From Thermosphaera sp. (GTDB lineage Archaea; Thermoproteota; Thermoprotei_A; Sulfolobales; Desulfurococcaceae), in contig JAWBNK010000001.1 of assembly GCA_038827615.1 (NCBI GenBank), forward strand, positions 310,290 through 374,289: DNA of 64,000 nucleotides, read 5' to 3'. Positions 27,025 to 36,625 of this stretch are shown piece by piece. Numbering within the stretch: position 1 is the first letter of the stretch; the number at the start of each line of letters is the position of its first letter. A program made the translations under genes and the position numbers. Below the pieces are notes generated by a model, which saw only the letters and a program-made list of their open reading frames with translations, made no database searches and was not told where the DNA came from.

Positions 27025-27085
27025 GACTTTAAACGCTATCCTGTTGGGATCTCATTTCAAAGGATCTTCTAGTTTTTCAGCAATT

Positions 27086-27685
27086 CTATCGTTTCTCGTA
27101 TTGAGGGAGACTCTTCCACTTCGCGTATAAACTGTGGTCAACCCCTAAAAGATCAAGAATTTTCCCCACAATAAAGTTAATTAAATCATCAATACTCTCT
27201 GGGCGGTGGTAGTAAGCTGGCGATGCTGGCATGATGATCGCACCGCTCATGCTCAGCTCATACATGTTCCGTAAGTCTATGGTGGAGAGGGGTGTTTCTC
27301 TTGGCACGATGATAAGTTTCCCCCTTAGTCTTAGTATCGACGACGCCACTCTTAACAACAGGTTTTCCTGAATACCGTTCGAAATCTTTGCTATCGTGTT
27401 GAGTGATGCTGGAACTATCACCATGTCCGTGTTTATGAGCCTGCTACTGCTAGCAAGGGGGGAGTCGATTTCAAACTCCGTGTAAACCTTGCTTATACTC
27501 GGAGTGTTATCGAGTAATTCTCCAAGTTTGATCCCTAACTCCTCCTCGGCAACCTTCTCAGCCGACTGTGTATATATCACGAATATTTCCGAGTATTTTT
27601 TCTTCAACAAGTCAACGCTTTCAATTAGTTTCAAACCATAGATTATGCCGCTGGCCCCTGTTAACCCTATGACGAGATTTGGCAT
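27086..27685 (-). CDS. ubiX: UbiX-type flavin prenyltransferase
   Basis: A 199-residue flavoprotein that prenylates FMN to the cofactor used by UbiD enzymes. Hallmarks are VIGLTGASGIIYGLKL, the SLNTIAKISNGIQENLLLRVASS block, VPRETPLS and the MPASPAYYHRPESIDDLINF region. The UbiD partner in this window is the anhydromevalonate phosphate decarboxylase at 6870-8147, so this gene is probably needed for isoprenoid lipid synthesis. No ribosome binding site precedes its ATG. The leader contains a C/D-box-like element. Confidence 0.93.
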   Translation of the reverse strand: MPNLVIGLTGASGIIYGLKLIESVDLLKKKYSEIFVIYTQSAEKVAEEELGIKLGELLDNTPSISKVYTEFEIDSPLASSSRLINTDMVIVPASLNTIAKISNGIQENLLLRVASSILRLRGKLIIVPRETPLSTIDLRNMYELSMSGAIIMPASPAYYHRPESIDDLINFIVGKILDLLGVDHSLYAKWKSLPQYEKR

Positions 27686-27691
27686 GAGACA

Positions 27692-27741
27692 TCAATCCTG
27701 CGCGGGTTCATCACTCAATCAGACCTTTCGAGCCCTATCAT
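27692..27741 (-). ncRNA. Candidate C/D-box guide sRNA in the ubiX leader
   Basis: Read on the minus strand: C-like ATGATAG, 12-nt spacer GGCTCGAAAGGT, D' box CTGA, 4-nt TTGA, perfect C' box GTGATGA, 12-nt spacer ACCCGCGCAGGA, then D-like TTGA. Both guide regions have exactly the archaeal length and C'/D' are perfect. The outer C and D boxes each deviate from consensus (RTGATGA, CTGA). The second guide can pair with CCTGCGTGGGT of the two tRNA-Leu genes (11 pairs with one G-U), which is only a possible target. Confidence 0.42.
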
Positions 27742-27801
27742 CTATGACTAATCTATAAGCATCCGAAAATATAAAATCATGAGTAGTGAGGTGTCGACGC
27801 T

Positions 27802-28089
27802 TTGATCACGCCTAAGGGGATCTCCGTTAAACTTTTAAATAAAATCCTGGAGGAACTCAATCAGAGGGGAATATACGCAGAAAGACACTCATACAGTATT
27901 AGAATGATGTTCAAGGGTAGATTCGTTGCAAGCCTCCACCTGTACCCTGGCTTTAATCAAGGCGTCCTAAGGGTTTATGGAGATAGTGAAGAGATAAATC
28001 AGTTCATTGTTAACGTAGTTGGGGAGTTGCTTAATAAGTATCTAAAGGAGTTAGAGCTGATCGTGGAGAGAAAACACCTTGTTTATTAG
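27802..28089 (+). CDS. Small conserved-looking protein of unknown function
   Basis: A 95-residue protein of alpha/beta pattern (helix ISVKLLNKILEEL, strands YSIRMMFKGRFVASLHLYPG and GVLRVYGDS, helix EINQFIVNVVGELL). It might be a small ferredoxin-like fold. It begins at TTG after GAGGTG and ends at the base where the next frame opens, so it is translated with the glutamine amidotransferase-like gene. I do not recognise a family. Confidence 0.6.
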   Translation: MITPKGISVKLLNKILEELNQRGIYAERHSYSIRMMFKGRFVASLHLYPGFNQGVLRVYGDSEEINQFIVNVVGELLNKYLKELELIVERKHLVY

Positions 28090-28121
28090 TGAGGACTTCA
28101 TTAACTATCTCGGTGAAGGAT

Positions 28122-28964
28122 ATGTGCAGAATTCTCACCGGATGGCTTAAGACCGGGGACTTCGAGTCCCTAAGAATTATCCTTGACTCTTTCATCAAGG
28201 GTAGCGAGCACGATGGGTATCTTGAAAAGGCGAGTGGGGGTAGGTATTCATCACACGATGATGGATGGGGTATCGCGGCGGTCGGTTTAGCCGGGGGGAA
28301 GCCCAGCGTTGTCTATCACAAAATGCTTAACCCGATTTTCGATGCTGACAGCATTAAGATGATCAACCTCATAGAAGCCAGACTGAAGCGTTATGATGAA
28401 GTAGCCTTCATCGTTCACTCGCGTAAGTCTTCGAGGTTTGAGCCTTATGGCGGGGATTACCTTCACCCATTTATTCGGCTATTCGAGAATGGAGCCGGAT
28501 GGTTTGCGCACAATGGGGGAGTAGACAAGGTTAGAATAGCTGGCATGCTGGGAGTTCATCCATGGACTAGGGTGGACTCGGAGCTCTTAGCCTATTATCT
28601 AATGAATAGTGTCGAAGAATGCTTACTCGAGGAAAAGGATGTTGACAGATGCGTAATCAAGTCTTACGAATCATCCCTTGACTACGTACCTCCGTGTAGC
28701 GGCTTGAATACGGGATTACTTCTATTGCTTGGAGATAAACCATATCTATACACGACTCATTTCATTGGGAGACCTTGTGAGAACCAGTCTTTGATTGACT
28801 ACTTCAGGATGCTTTTACTACAAGTTGGAGAATCCTGGGTCGCCGCATCCATCACTCTTGCAGACTACCTGCCTCAGCACGCAATGATCGCCAAGACGAT
28901 AATTGTTGATCCAGGTCTATATAAGTTGTCCAGCGAGGGATGGACTAGACTGGTGAAATATTAG
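28122..28964 (+). CDS. Class II glutamine amidotransferase-like protein (YafJ/EgtC type)
   Basis: A 280-residue Ntn-hydrolase domain. I chose the internal ATG at 28122 because it puts Cys directly after the initiator Met (MCRILTGW), as in YafJ/EgtC-type class II amidotransferases, where this Cys is the nucleophile. The upstream frame would hide it. Other family features are HDDGWGIAAVG, FIVHSRKSS and AGWFAHNGGV. The acceptor substrate is unknown. GGTGAAGG lies just before the start. It is in a cluster with a 95-residue unknown and a COG3199 kinase. Confidence 0.82.
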   Translation: MCRILTGWLKTGDFESLRIILDSFIKGSEHDGYLEKASGGRYSSHDDGWGIAAVGLAGGKPSVVYHKMLNPIFDADSIKMINLIEARLKRYDEVAFIVHSRKSSRFEPYGGDYLHPFIRLFENGAGWFAHNGGVDKVRIAGMLGVHPWTRVDSELLAYYLMNSVEECLLEEKDVDRCVIKSYESSLDYVPPCSGLNTGLLLLLGDKPYLYTTHFIGRPCENQSLIDYFRMLLLQVGESWVAASITLADYLPQHAMIAKTIIVDPGLYKLSSEGWTRLVKY

Positions 28965-28995
28965 TCTGATAAGGGGATTAAGAGGATAAAGTCCC

Positions 28996-30108
28996 ATGAA
29001 AACCTTCTCCATAGGGTTCATAGTGAACCCTATTGCAGGAATGGGAGGTAGAGTCGGGTTAAAAGGAACAGACGGCAATGCATACAAGCTCGCTGTAGCG
29101 AGAGGCGCTCAGCCCGAATCACCCTACAGAGCCCTCTTATTCCTCAACAAGATAACATGTAACAATTTTCAAATAATTTCAGCCCCGGGGATAATGGGGG
29201 CTGAGGAAGTCCTTCAAAGTAGGCATAGGGATAAGCTGAGGAAAGTCGTAGGAGATATCGGCGATGAGACCACAGCAGAGGATACGCGTAGAATAGCCAG
29301 GCTCATAGTTAGCGAAGGAGTGGATATCCTAGTTTTCGTTGGAGGTGATGGAACGGCAAGAGACATTTTAGATAGTGTAAATCAATCAGTCCCTGTCCTA
29401 GGAGTTCCCAGCGGCGTTAAAATGTATAGTAGCGTATTCGCGGTCACCCCAGTGGTAGCGGCAAACCTTCTCGACTCTTTCTTGAGAGGCGAGGCCAGCG
29501 TGGTTGAAAGGGAGGTCTTGGACATTGATGAAGATGCCTTCCGCAGGGATGAGCTTATCATCAGGTTATATGGTTACTTGAAGACGATTTTTCACCAGGG
29601 TATGACTCAGGGCGGTAAGACTTTGTATTCTAGCCTCGACGACGAGGAGAATAAGAAAGCCATTGCGGAATTCTTAATCGAAAACTTAATGGATGATGTC
29701 GTGTATGTTTTAGGGCCAGGTTCCACGGTGAAGGCGATATCTAAGGCGTTAGGTATAGATTACACTTTGCTAGGAGTAGACGTTGTATTGAATAGAAAGT
29801 TGATAATCAAAGATGCGTGGGAAAAGCACTTGTTAGATTTGCTTAACAAATACGGTAAAGTGAAAGTTATTGTTACACCCATCGGAGGTCAAGGCTTCAT
29901 ATTCGGGAGGGGCAACCAGCAGTTTTCTCCACGGTTCCTAAAACATCTAGATAAGGAGGACATTATAATTGTATCAACAGAGTCGAAGGTGAGAGAGTTA
30001 AAACATCTTCGAGTCGATACTGGCGATCCCATGGTTGATGAAAAGCTGAAGGGATTCTACAAGGTTATAGTAGACTACAACAGGTATATTGTTATGAAAG
30101 CAATTTGA
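28996..30108 (+). CDS. COG3199-type ATP-NAD kinase-like protein
   Basis: A 370-residue protein of the NAD-kinase-like superfamily (COG3199). It begins IGFIVNPIAGMGGRVGLKGTDG, and the nucleotide-binding GGDGTARD motif is in ILVFVGGDGTARDILD (about 114-129), followed by VLGVPSGVKMYSSVFAVTP. The family is distinct from NadK proper, and the phosphorylated substrate is not established to my knowledge. It has 31 bases to the previous gene and may be in the same transcript. Confidence 0.85.
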   Translation: MKTFSIGFIVNPIAGMGGRVGLKGTDGNAYKLAVARGAQPESPYRALLFLNKITCNNFQIISAPGIMGAEEVLQSRHRDKLRKVVGDIGDETTAEDTRRIARLIVSEGVDILVFVGGDGTARDILDSVNQSVPVLGVPSGVKMYSSVFAVTPVVAANLLDSFLRGEASVVEREVLDIDEDAFRRDELIIRLYGYLKTIFHQGMTQGGKTLYSSLDDEENKKAIAEFLIENLMDDVVYVLGPGSTVKAISKALGIDYTLLGVDVVLNRKLIIKDAWEKHLLDLLNKYGKVKVIVTPIGGQGFIFGRGNQQFSPRFLKHLDKEDIIIVSTESKVRELKHLRVDTGDPMVDEKLKGFYKVIVDYNRYIVMKAI

Positions 30109-30172
30109 TGAAAACCTTTTAATAATCATAAATCAATAATATCCAAGGATTACACTGTTCGGTGAGCGAAGG

Positions 30173-30571
30173 ATGAGCAAGAACTATGAAACCCTTGGGA
30201 ACTTGAAACCGGGTAGTTTTATTATCATCGATAATGAACCGTGCAGGATTGTCGAGATTTCAAAGGCGAAAACGGGAAAACATGGAAGCGCAAAGGCTAA
30301 CGTAGTAGCAATCAGCCTTTTCACCGGTAACAAGAAAACACTCGTTGCGCCCGCAGACTCTCAAGTAGAAGTCCCAATAATTGATAAAAGAGTGGGACAG
30401 ATTATCGCCGACATGGGAGATATGTTTCAATTGATGGACATGGAGAGTTTTGAAACATTTGAAATTGAAAAATCCTCTATTGAGGAAGAATTACGTGGTA
30501 AATTAAAACAAGGAAGCGAAGTAGAATATTGGATCGTAATGGGCAAGAGGTTAATAGTGAGGCTCAGGTAG
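30173..30571 (+). CDS. eif5a: Translation factor aIF5A
   Basis: A 132-residue factor that helps the ribosome through difficult peptide bonds. The hypusination loop [15 protein letters not shown] is intact (modified Lys about 40). It has an N-terminal SH3-like and a C-terminal OB domain. ATG 30173 lies after GGTGAGCGAAGG. Hypusine synthesis depends on polyamines, linking it to the agmatinase at 20132-21025. Confidence 0.97.
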   Translation: MSKNYETLGNLKPGSFIIIDNEPCRIVEISKAKTGKHGSAKANVVAISLFTGNKKTLVAPADSQVEVPIIDKRVGQIIADMGDMFQLMDMESFETFEIEKSSIEEELRGKLKQGSEVEYWIVMGKRLIVRLR

Positions 30572-30630
30572 TCGTAGAAAAGTTGTTATGATATTAATAG
30601 ATATCGATTCGGTCAGTCGATAGAGTTTTT

Positions 30631-30984
30631 CTATCTAAGATCGGGGATGAATCCCGGCCTTTCAGCTAGGCTAATAATGGGTATTGAGACACCTGGCTTT
30701 GGCTGTTTCGTGAATTCGAATTTTTCATCGCTTGTTGAGACTACGACGTAATTAGCTTCGCTCAATCCAGGATATTCCGTAGGATCTAATATGAAATAGT
30801 AGAATAACGGTATTCCATAATACTTGTAGTAGTCCCTGAAGACGCCTAGGATTCCCAAGACGATCTTCCCTTCTTCTCTGAACTTAACGATGTATGTCAG
30901 TGCTTGCGGGCTAATTGTCGAGACCGCTAATCTAATCAAATCGTTCAGTGAACTCACTCTTACTGGGAGCACCTTCTCTTCCAT
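30631..30984 (-). CDS. Hypothetical protein, last gene of the reverse gyrase operon
   Basis: A protein of about 117 residues that I do not recognise. It starts most likely at the ATG of MEEKVLPVRV (four codons inside the longest frame) and overlaps the preceding nitrilase-like gene by about 50 bases. The pattern is mixed alpha/beta (LNDLIRLAVSTISPQALTYIV helix, VLGILGVFRDYYKYYG, IPLFYYFILD strand). Translational coupling suggests it works with the nitrilase-like protein. Confidence 0.65.
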   Translation of the reverse strand: MEEKVLPVRVSSLNDLIRLAVSTISPQALTYIVKFREEGKIVLGILGVFRDYYKYYGIPLFYYFILDPTEYPGLSEANYVVVSTSDEKFEFTKQPKPGVSIPIISLAERPGFIPDLR

Positions 30985-31876
30985 ATTCCCACTCAAGCTT
31001 TAACAAATCTCTAAGGAAGCTAAATAATCTGTGCCTATACGAGTTTTTACCATCATTATAAGCTTTATGTGGCTCTTCTTTTAGGATGATAAGGGATGGA
31101 GTAGCTTCATCGTGCATCCAAACTAACTCTCCTTTTGAAATAATTACTGAAGGAGTCGCATGGATTACGTTTTCTTCACTGTTGATTACGAATCCGCCTG
31201 GAACGATTACTTTTTGGTCGAACACGTAGGATAATGCTTTGGCAACTTCTACGATTTTCTCAAAAGGACTGGGGAATGTTGAAGTCGAAAATATAATGGT
31301 TGAAGCCCCGAGAATTGAAAATCCTCTCATTAATTCTGGAGTTAGTATCTCATTCTCGTGCAATACGCCGCATGAGCAGGTGTTTAACTTAAATACGGAT
31401 AATCTCTTGCCTGGGCTAAAACCAATCTTCTCCTCCAGCGGGCTTAGGAATATTTTCCTTTGGGCTATGGGGTACTCTCCTTCAGAGTCAGAAGAGTATA
31501 AGAGTGTTGAATGATAAATACTGTGCCCAGAGACTTCAACTATGCTAGGAAGGATGATATTGACTCCATATACGTTTGAAGCGGATTTGAACAATTTTTG
31601 CACTACGTGAGTTTTAGGAATCCCGAAGCGTTTCTTGACTTCCAGCTTGTTCAACAATGCTAAGCCTTGGAAAGAGGTGAGAGGTCCATATGGAAGCGAG
31701 TGGGGGAAGATTATAGTTTTTACATTAAGTTCGCTTGCATAAAACACGAGTCTTCTAGCTAGATCAATGTTACGAGTGAAATTTTCAACCATCACTGGAA
31801 TATGTGCTATAGCCATCTTAGAGAAAGAGGCATCCTCGGCTTCTATTACTTGAAAGTCCGTGTTCAATCGGCTCAC
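30932..31876 (-). CDS. Nitrilase-fold protein lacking catalytic Glu and Cys
   Basis: A protein of about 314 residues with the alpha-beta-beta-alpha layout of carbon-nitrogen hydrolases. The first catalytic motif FPE is FPHSLPYGP. Lys is kept in AQRKIFLSPLEEKIGF. The nucleophile elbow, usually GxxICYD, reads GVLHENEILTPE, so the Cys position is Glu. GASTIIFSTS and the later helices fit the family. It should therefore be non-hydrolytic and may be a binding or structural subunit. The start GTG overlaps the reverse gyrase stop (GTGA) with GGAAAGGGG before it. Confidence 0.68.
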   Translation of the reverse strand: MSRLNTDFQVIEAEDASFSKMAIAHIPVMVENFTRNIDLARRLVFYASELNVKTIIFPHSLPYGPLTSFQGLALLNKLEVKKRFGIPKTHVVQKLFKSASNVYGVNIILPSIVEVSGHSIYHSTLLYSSDSEGEYPIAQRKIFLSPLEEKIGFSPGKRLSVFKLNTCSCGVLHENEILTPELMRGFSILGASTIIFSTSTFPSPFEKIVEVAKALSYVFDQKVIVPGGFVINSEENVIHATPSVIISKGELVWMHDEATPSLIILKEEPHKAYNDGKNSYRHRLFSFLRDLLKLEWEYGREGAPSKSEFTERFD

Positions 31877-34800
31877 GCCCCTTTCCTGCAAATCTCAGCG
31901 TATTGTTTTTCAAGCTCATTGTTTATGGGGTTCTCAAGAATTTTATCGCGGAGTTCTCTATGCAGTCTTCCGAGAACATCTTGATAAGCAGTTTTCCCCT
32001 CTTCAATCTCTTTCATGTCTTTTTCTAGTTTTCTAGTGGTTTCAACACTGACTACGTCCCCGAAGTTTTTGACGAGAAAATCATGGATTAAAATCCCTCT
32101 TTCGGTTGGCCTCAGTGCCTTTAGTTTCTTCGTAGCCTCAACGTACCTCCTGTCGAGGAGAGTCTGAATTACTTTGGCATAAGTGCTCGGCCTACCGATA
32201 CCTTGCTCTTTCATCCATCTAATTACATCGTGGTAACGAGCTAGAGGCGGCTTTACTTCAATAATTTCTTTAATAGTTCCAATGCCCTCTGTAACAGGGG
32301 TCTCGATTCTAATATAAGAGTATGTGTCGAGAAAACCGTTCTCGATGATTTCAATGTATCTTTCGATCAATGCTTCTACACCATTGAGTTCCACGCTAAG
32401 TATTTGTTTCCGTACAACAGCAGGCTTCATCTGACTCGCTATGAAACGCCTGAAGATTAAATCGTATACGAGAAAATGTTGCTTAGTAAACCTACCAGTT
32501 AAGACGATAACCCCCTCCCTGACGAGCTCCATTAACCTGTCTGCATCAATCGGTCTAGTAGGACGAATCGCCTCGTGCGCACCGCCTGCTCCCCATGTCC
32601 TCGGATTAAAAAACCTCTCGAAACCCGTACCGTACTTTTCCTCTAAGTATTGGCGAGCTATTAGAACCCCAGCTTCGCTCACCCTTGTGCTATCTGTTCT
32701 GTGGTAAGTTATCAAACCCATCTCGAACAGATCCTGTGCTATTTCCATGGTCCTGGTGGTTGTTAAACCCAGGGTTTTAGAAGCCTCCTCCAGCAAGCTG
32801 TCAGTAGTGAATGGTGGTAGCGGATTCACCGTTTCCGGCACCTCATCAACAACTCTTACTCGTATTGAAGGGAATTCCTTATTCCTTTTTCTTCTGAGAT
32901 TAGGGTCTTCGAGAAAGATTGATATGCCTGAATTAACTGCTTGATCCCTATTTAAGGTGAAGGCCAGTTCGACCCCATCCTTCTCTAAAACTACTTTGTA
33001 CTTGAACAACTCCTTCCTGCTTTTTTCGAAATATCTCTCTATAACATACCCGAGAACTGGTGTTTGAACCCTACCAGCGCTTAAATTCCTATTTTCTATG
33101 CAACAATCAAAGCCTTTATCCCTGAGGTGTTTTATGCAATAAGATAACCATCCATATTTTTGAACTTTCTCCGATAGCGAGAAGCCGATCCACCTGTCCT
33201 CAACTCTTCTAACAATCTGTGCCCCGACTAACCGTGTATCAAATGGTCTCGGATTTCTTATAGCATCTAGAATGGCCTTACGAGTTACTTCGTGAAACTC
33301 TATTCTTCTGATCTCCCTAGCGTATGGTTCTAAAAGAACTCTCAGATCCCACCCTATTTTTTCTCCCTCAGCGTCTGGATCGGTACCTATTAAAACCACG
33401 TCTACCTCCCTAGCTAGCTCTTTCAAAGCTCTCAATACGTCTAATTTTCTATTGATAATTCCTAATCCGCACCTTGGGCACGCATTCACTTCGTCAACAA
33501 ATTGATGGCCGTTTCCACACCTTTTAATGTCAGTGTACACTGGAACATAAATAGAGTCGAATGCTTTTACGCCGTAGTTTTCATTAATATCGGTAACAAG
33601 GTCGTAGACGTGTCCACCGCTCGCAATAATCGTTAAAACATAATCACCTATCGTGACCTCATATGCTTGGAGATTTTTTCCGAGAACTCTAACACTTGGC
33701 TTCCCGAAAAAGTTCGCAATCGTCTTCGCTTTATTGGGTGATTCGACGATTAGAAGAGCTGATTTTATCAAATCAACCGTACCAGAGATCCGGTGTTCTC
33801 CACGTAGGATTTTCCCTACCATTCTTCTTTCTTCACTAATTTCTTCTGCGATTTTGGCAAAATCTAGTTCTTCAAGTTTTGATATAGATAATCCTTCGAA
33901 AATCCATCTCAACCTTCTATTAAGGCCGTTCAACAACCTTCTATCATCAACTATTATTATGGACAATCCCTTCGTAATGCCGCCGGGGTAAAGCCTCGAA
34001 GACCTTCCACTGGCTTGAATATAAGTGGCTATGTCTGGTATCAGTAAATACTGTCTATTATTCTCCTTGATAAACCCAATGTCTTCGAGTTTTGAAAGTT
34101 TTTCCCACGTCTCCTCCTTATTTAACAGATCACGGGCTATCTCATATGCTTTGAGAAGATCCCTTAGCAACGGTGTCTCCTCTACGGGCTCGCCTTTTAT
34201 TTTTTTACTGAAATCTTCTCTTAGTCTGAATAAAGCTCCTTGGCTCAGCCTCCTAAGCCTGCTTGCCAGCCTCCCTATCAGCACCTCAACATCTCTTCTA
34301 GCTTCTTCGGGAAATACCTCCCGCAATGTTCCGAGTATCTTGACTAAATCCCTCGGGTGAATCTCCTCTAGAGAGGTGCTTATCTTATGTCTGGGGACCC
34401 CTAAGAAAACCACATATTTAACCCTTTCGGGCAGGTCAACTCCTCTAACCATCACCCCATAGTAAGTTGCCACTCCTACTAGACATTTGAGCTTCCCCGA
34501 AGCGAAATCGTTCAAAACCTCGGCACTTTTCCTAGCATGGAATGATTCGCATTCGAAACCAGCGTCGCGAAGCTTCTCCGCCACTTTCTCGGCATACTCT
34601 ATTCCTTTGTCTATGGGTACGAACACAAGGAAACCGTCTTTCAAAACCTCAGCAATATTGATCAGAGACCTCTCGACATCCTCGGTTTCGACATAAGCAT
34701 CTATTATATTTCTGATAGCCTCTGGTTTTGAACCAGCTTCAAAATCAAGGAAGACTTTAAACAGCTTGGGATATATTCCCCTCGGCCTCCCAGTGGCGCT

Positions 34801-35754
34801 GTTAACGACTAACGTGGTATTTATCCTAGATTTAATCTCCTCTATTTTTCTTGACAACACCTCTATTTCATTGATTATAGTGGGTTTTTCCTCGCTTGAA
34901 GCATATGCTAGTTTTTGGCGAAGCTTGATGAGGTTCAACCCGTCATCAATGGCCCCCTCAGGCACCCCTACGAGAGCGAGCACCCTTCTAACAGCTCTCC
35001 CGCTCTTAAGGACTGCGTCAACATCATCCATGATTATAAGACTGAAACCCTTATCCTTTAAGAAGTCAAAATACTTGTGAAAGAAAGCATTTGTCGACAG
35101 TAAAATGTCGAAATCACCATTTGTTAAACGCTGAATCAATGCATCCCGAAGTTCTTTCTTCAATTTCCCGTGTGGAACAAGGATTCTTATGCAGTTGTCG
35201 GCAGATTCTTCACTACATATATTCAAACCAACGTTGCTAGCGAAAAACCTCAGTTTCGACTCTGCTTGATAAAGAATAGGTAATGTAGGAAAGACCAGGT
35301 AGATGCGTCTGCTCTCCCCGTTTTCCTTTGCCTTGACCGTTAAGTACAAAGACATTATTATGGAGAAAACGGTTTTCCCCGTACCGGTTGGGGCAATTAT
35401 GCTAAAAGATCTCTTCTTGAAGATTCTTCTCGCCCAACTTCTTTGCGCACTCCATAGAGTGTTTCCATTTGTTGCTTTTTCAAAAAACCTTTCAAAATCT
35501 TCCAGAGTCTTCTCCTCGCGGATTATCTCTGTTAATCCTAACGGTTCTTGCAGTTTTTCGTAGTAGGCTTCTATTACATCGCCGTAGCTATGTGTTTTTT
35601 TCTTACGGAGTTTCCTTAAGACCTTTTTGAAAGCAGTTTCATCTAAACACTTCTCACATGGAGCTTTATGCAAAAGCCTATAATCGCTTATTTCCCTCCC
35701 ACAGTTAGGGCATGCGTGGCGGTAAATTCCATAAGGATGCTGTAAATCGCTCAT
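31873..35754 (-). CDS. rgy: Reverse gyrase
   Basis: A 1293-residue fusion of an SF2 helicase-like half and a type IA topoisomerase half that introduces positive supercoils; the hallmark protein of hyperthermophiles. It has an N-terminal zinc finger (CPNCGREI ... CEKC), Walker A SIIAPTGTGKTVF, a DDVD motif II (IIMDDVDAVLKSG) and QASGRSSRLYPGG. The topoisomerase toprim is VESPNKAKTIANFFG, with a second zinc finger (CGNGHQF ... CPRCG) and the active Tyr in GLITYHRTDSTR. TTG lies two codons upstream, but the ATG at 35752-35754 is preferred. Two genes downstream overlap it. Confidence 0.98.
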   Translation of the reverse strand: MSDLQHPYGIYRHACPNCGREISDYRLLHKAPCEKCLDETAFKKVLRKLRKKKTHSYGDVIEAYYEKLQEPLGLTEIIREEKTLEDFERFFEKATNGNTLWSAQRSWARRIFKKRSFSIIAPTGTGKTVFSIIMSLYLTVKAKENGESRRIYLVFPTLPILYQAESKLRFFASNVGLNICSEESADNCIRILVPHGKLKKELRDALIQRLTNGDFDILLSTNAFFHKYFDFLKDKGFSLIIMDDVDAVLKSGRAVRRVLALVGVPEGAIDDGLNLIKLRQKLAYASSEEKPTIINEIEVLSRKIEEIKSRINTTLVVNSATGRPRGIYPKLFKVFLDFEAGSKPEAIRNIIDAYVETEDVERSLINIAEVLKDGFLVFVPIDKGIEYAEKVAEKLRDAGFECESFHARKSAEVLNDFASGKLKCLVGVATYYGVMVRGVDLPERVKYVVFLGVPRHKISTSLEEIHPRDLVKILGTLREVFPEEARRDVEVLIGRLASRLRRLSQGALFRLREDFSKKIKGEPVEETPLLRDLLKAYEIARDLLNKEETWEKLSKLEDIGFIKENNRQYLLIPDIATYIQASGRSSRLYPGGITKGLSIIIVDDRRLLNGLNRRLRWIFEGLSISKLEELDFAKIAEEISEERRMVGKILRGEHRISGTVDLIKSALLIVESPNKAKTIANFFGKPSVRVLGKNLQAYEVTIGDYVLTIIASGGHVYDLVTDINENYGVKAFDSIYVPVYTDIKRCGNGHQFVDEVNACPRCGLGIINRKLDVLRALKELAREVDVVLIGTDPDAEGEKIGWDLRVLLEPYAREIRRIEFHEVTRKAILDAIRNPRPFDTRLVGAQIVRRVEDRWIGFSLSEKVQKYGWLSYCIKHLRDKGFDCCIENRNLSAGRVQTPVLGYVIERYFEKSRKELFKYKVVLEKDGVELAFTLNRDQAVNSGISIFLEDPNLRRKRNKEFPSIRVRVVDEVPETVNPLPPFTTDSLLEEASKTLGLTTTRTMEIAQDLFEMGLITYHRTDSTRVSEAGVLIARQYLEEKYGTGFERFFNPRTWGAGGAHEAIRPTRPIDADRLMELVREGVIVLTGRFTKQHFLVYDLIFRRFIASQMKPAVVRKQILSVELNGVEALIERYIEIIENGFLDTYSYIRIETPVTEGIGTIKEIIEVKPPLARYHDVIRWMKEQGIGRPSTYAKVIQTLLDRRYVEATKKLKALRPTERGILIHDFLVKNFGDVVSVETTRKLEKDMKEIEEGKTAYQDVLGRLHRELRDKILENPINNELEKQYAEICRKGA

Positions 35755-35800
35755 GAACAATCATTCCATGTTAAAAACCACGCTGGAGAGGTTTTAAATC

Positions 35801-36562
35801 TTATTCTGAAACTAAGTAGTACCTCTTTGTCTTTAAGACTCTATCGGGGTATACAACAACTCCTTTATCTGTTATCTCGAAAATATGTCGCTTCATACTG
35901 TGTGCTGTCCCCCTCATCTTCCAAATTATCATGCTTCTAACTAGTTCTCCATCCACTTCATCAAGATCTAGCCTGACAATGCCGTCTGCCGCGTGTTCAA
36001 CGCCCGGACCACCGAAACCCCTTTCAGTAACTGATACTTGCGACACCAGGATCGCTGTTGTCCCCATTCCTGATAGAACTTTTTTCAATTGCAAAACTAC
36101 TGATCTAGCCACTGCCGGCTTGGTAAGATATAGCGTTGATACACTGTCAACGACGACTCTGGCAGCGTTTACTTCTTTAACAGCCGTCCTCAACACGTCA
36201 ATAAGCTCGTTCACATCATCTGGGTCCTTCACCACATATTTTTCCCTTTTAGCCGCCTCCCCCACACCCCCTGTAAAGGCATCAATGATCGCAAACCTCC
36301 CCTCAGCTTCGAACTGTTTTACATCCCAGCCAAACTGCTTCATGTTAACTCTGACTTGAACGGGGTGTTCTTCAAGCGAGACGTATATACCATTTTCTCC
36401 CAATTGTAGACCATTCCAGAGATACTGTGTTGCCAATATTGATTTGCCCGTTCCAGGACCCCCGCTGAGCAGAACGACATTTCTCTTAGGTATTCCTCCG
36501 CCTAAAACCGTGTCAAAACCGGGGATTCCAGTTTTAACTCTCTCAACCATGGACATCATCAT
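35801..36562 (-). CDS. KaiC-domain ATPase
   Basis: A 253-residue single-domain KaiC/RecA-superfamily ATPase. It begins with the typical [19 protein letters not shown]. Walker A is [14 protein letters not shown] (about 33-46), catalytic glutamates are in VSLEEHP, and Walker B is [13 protein letters not shown]. Function is unknown; archaeal KaiC-like proteins have been tied to signalling and to FlaH-like roles. It is divergent from cdc48 over a 60-base A/T-rich spacer with TATA-like sequences for both. Confidence 0.88.
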   Translation of the reverse strand: MMMSMVERVKTGIPGFDTVLGGGIPKRNVVLLSGGPGTGKSILATQYLWNGLQLGENGIYVSLEEHPVQVRVNMKQFGWDVKQFEAEGRFAIIDAFTGGVGEAAKREKYVVKDPDDVNELIDVLRTAVKEVNAARVVVDSVSTLYLTKPAVARSVVLQLKKVLSGMGTTAILVSQVSVTERGFGGPGVEHAADGIVRLDLDEVDGELVRSMIIWKMRGTAHSMKRHIFEITDKGVVVYPDRVLKTKRYYLVSE

Positions 36563-36625
36563 TGATAATATTATTGATGACTGTATTTAAGTATTGACAA
36601 AAATAGTAGAATATTGGTGTCATTA

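Noticed and set aside
35931-36359. Plus-strand ORF of 142 codons
   Set aside because: Antisense to the KaiC-domain gene with Ser/Thr-rich shadow composition.
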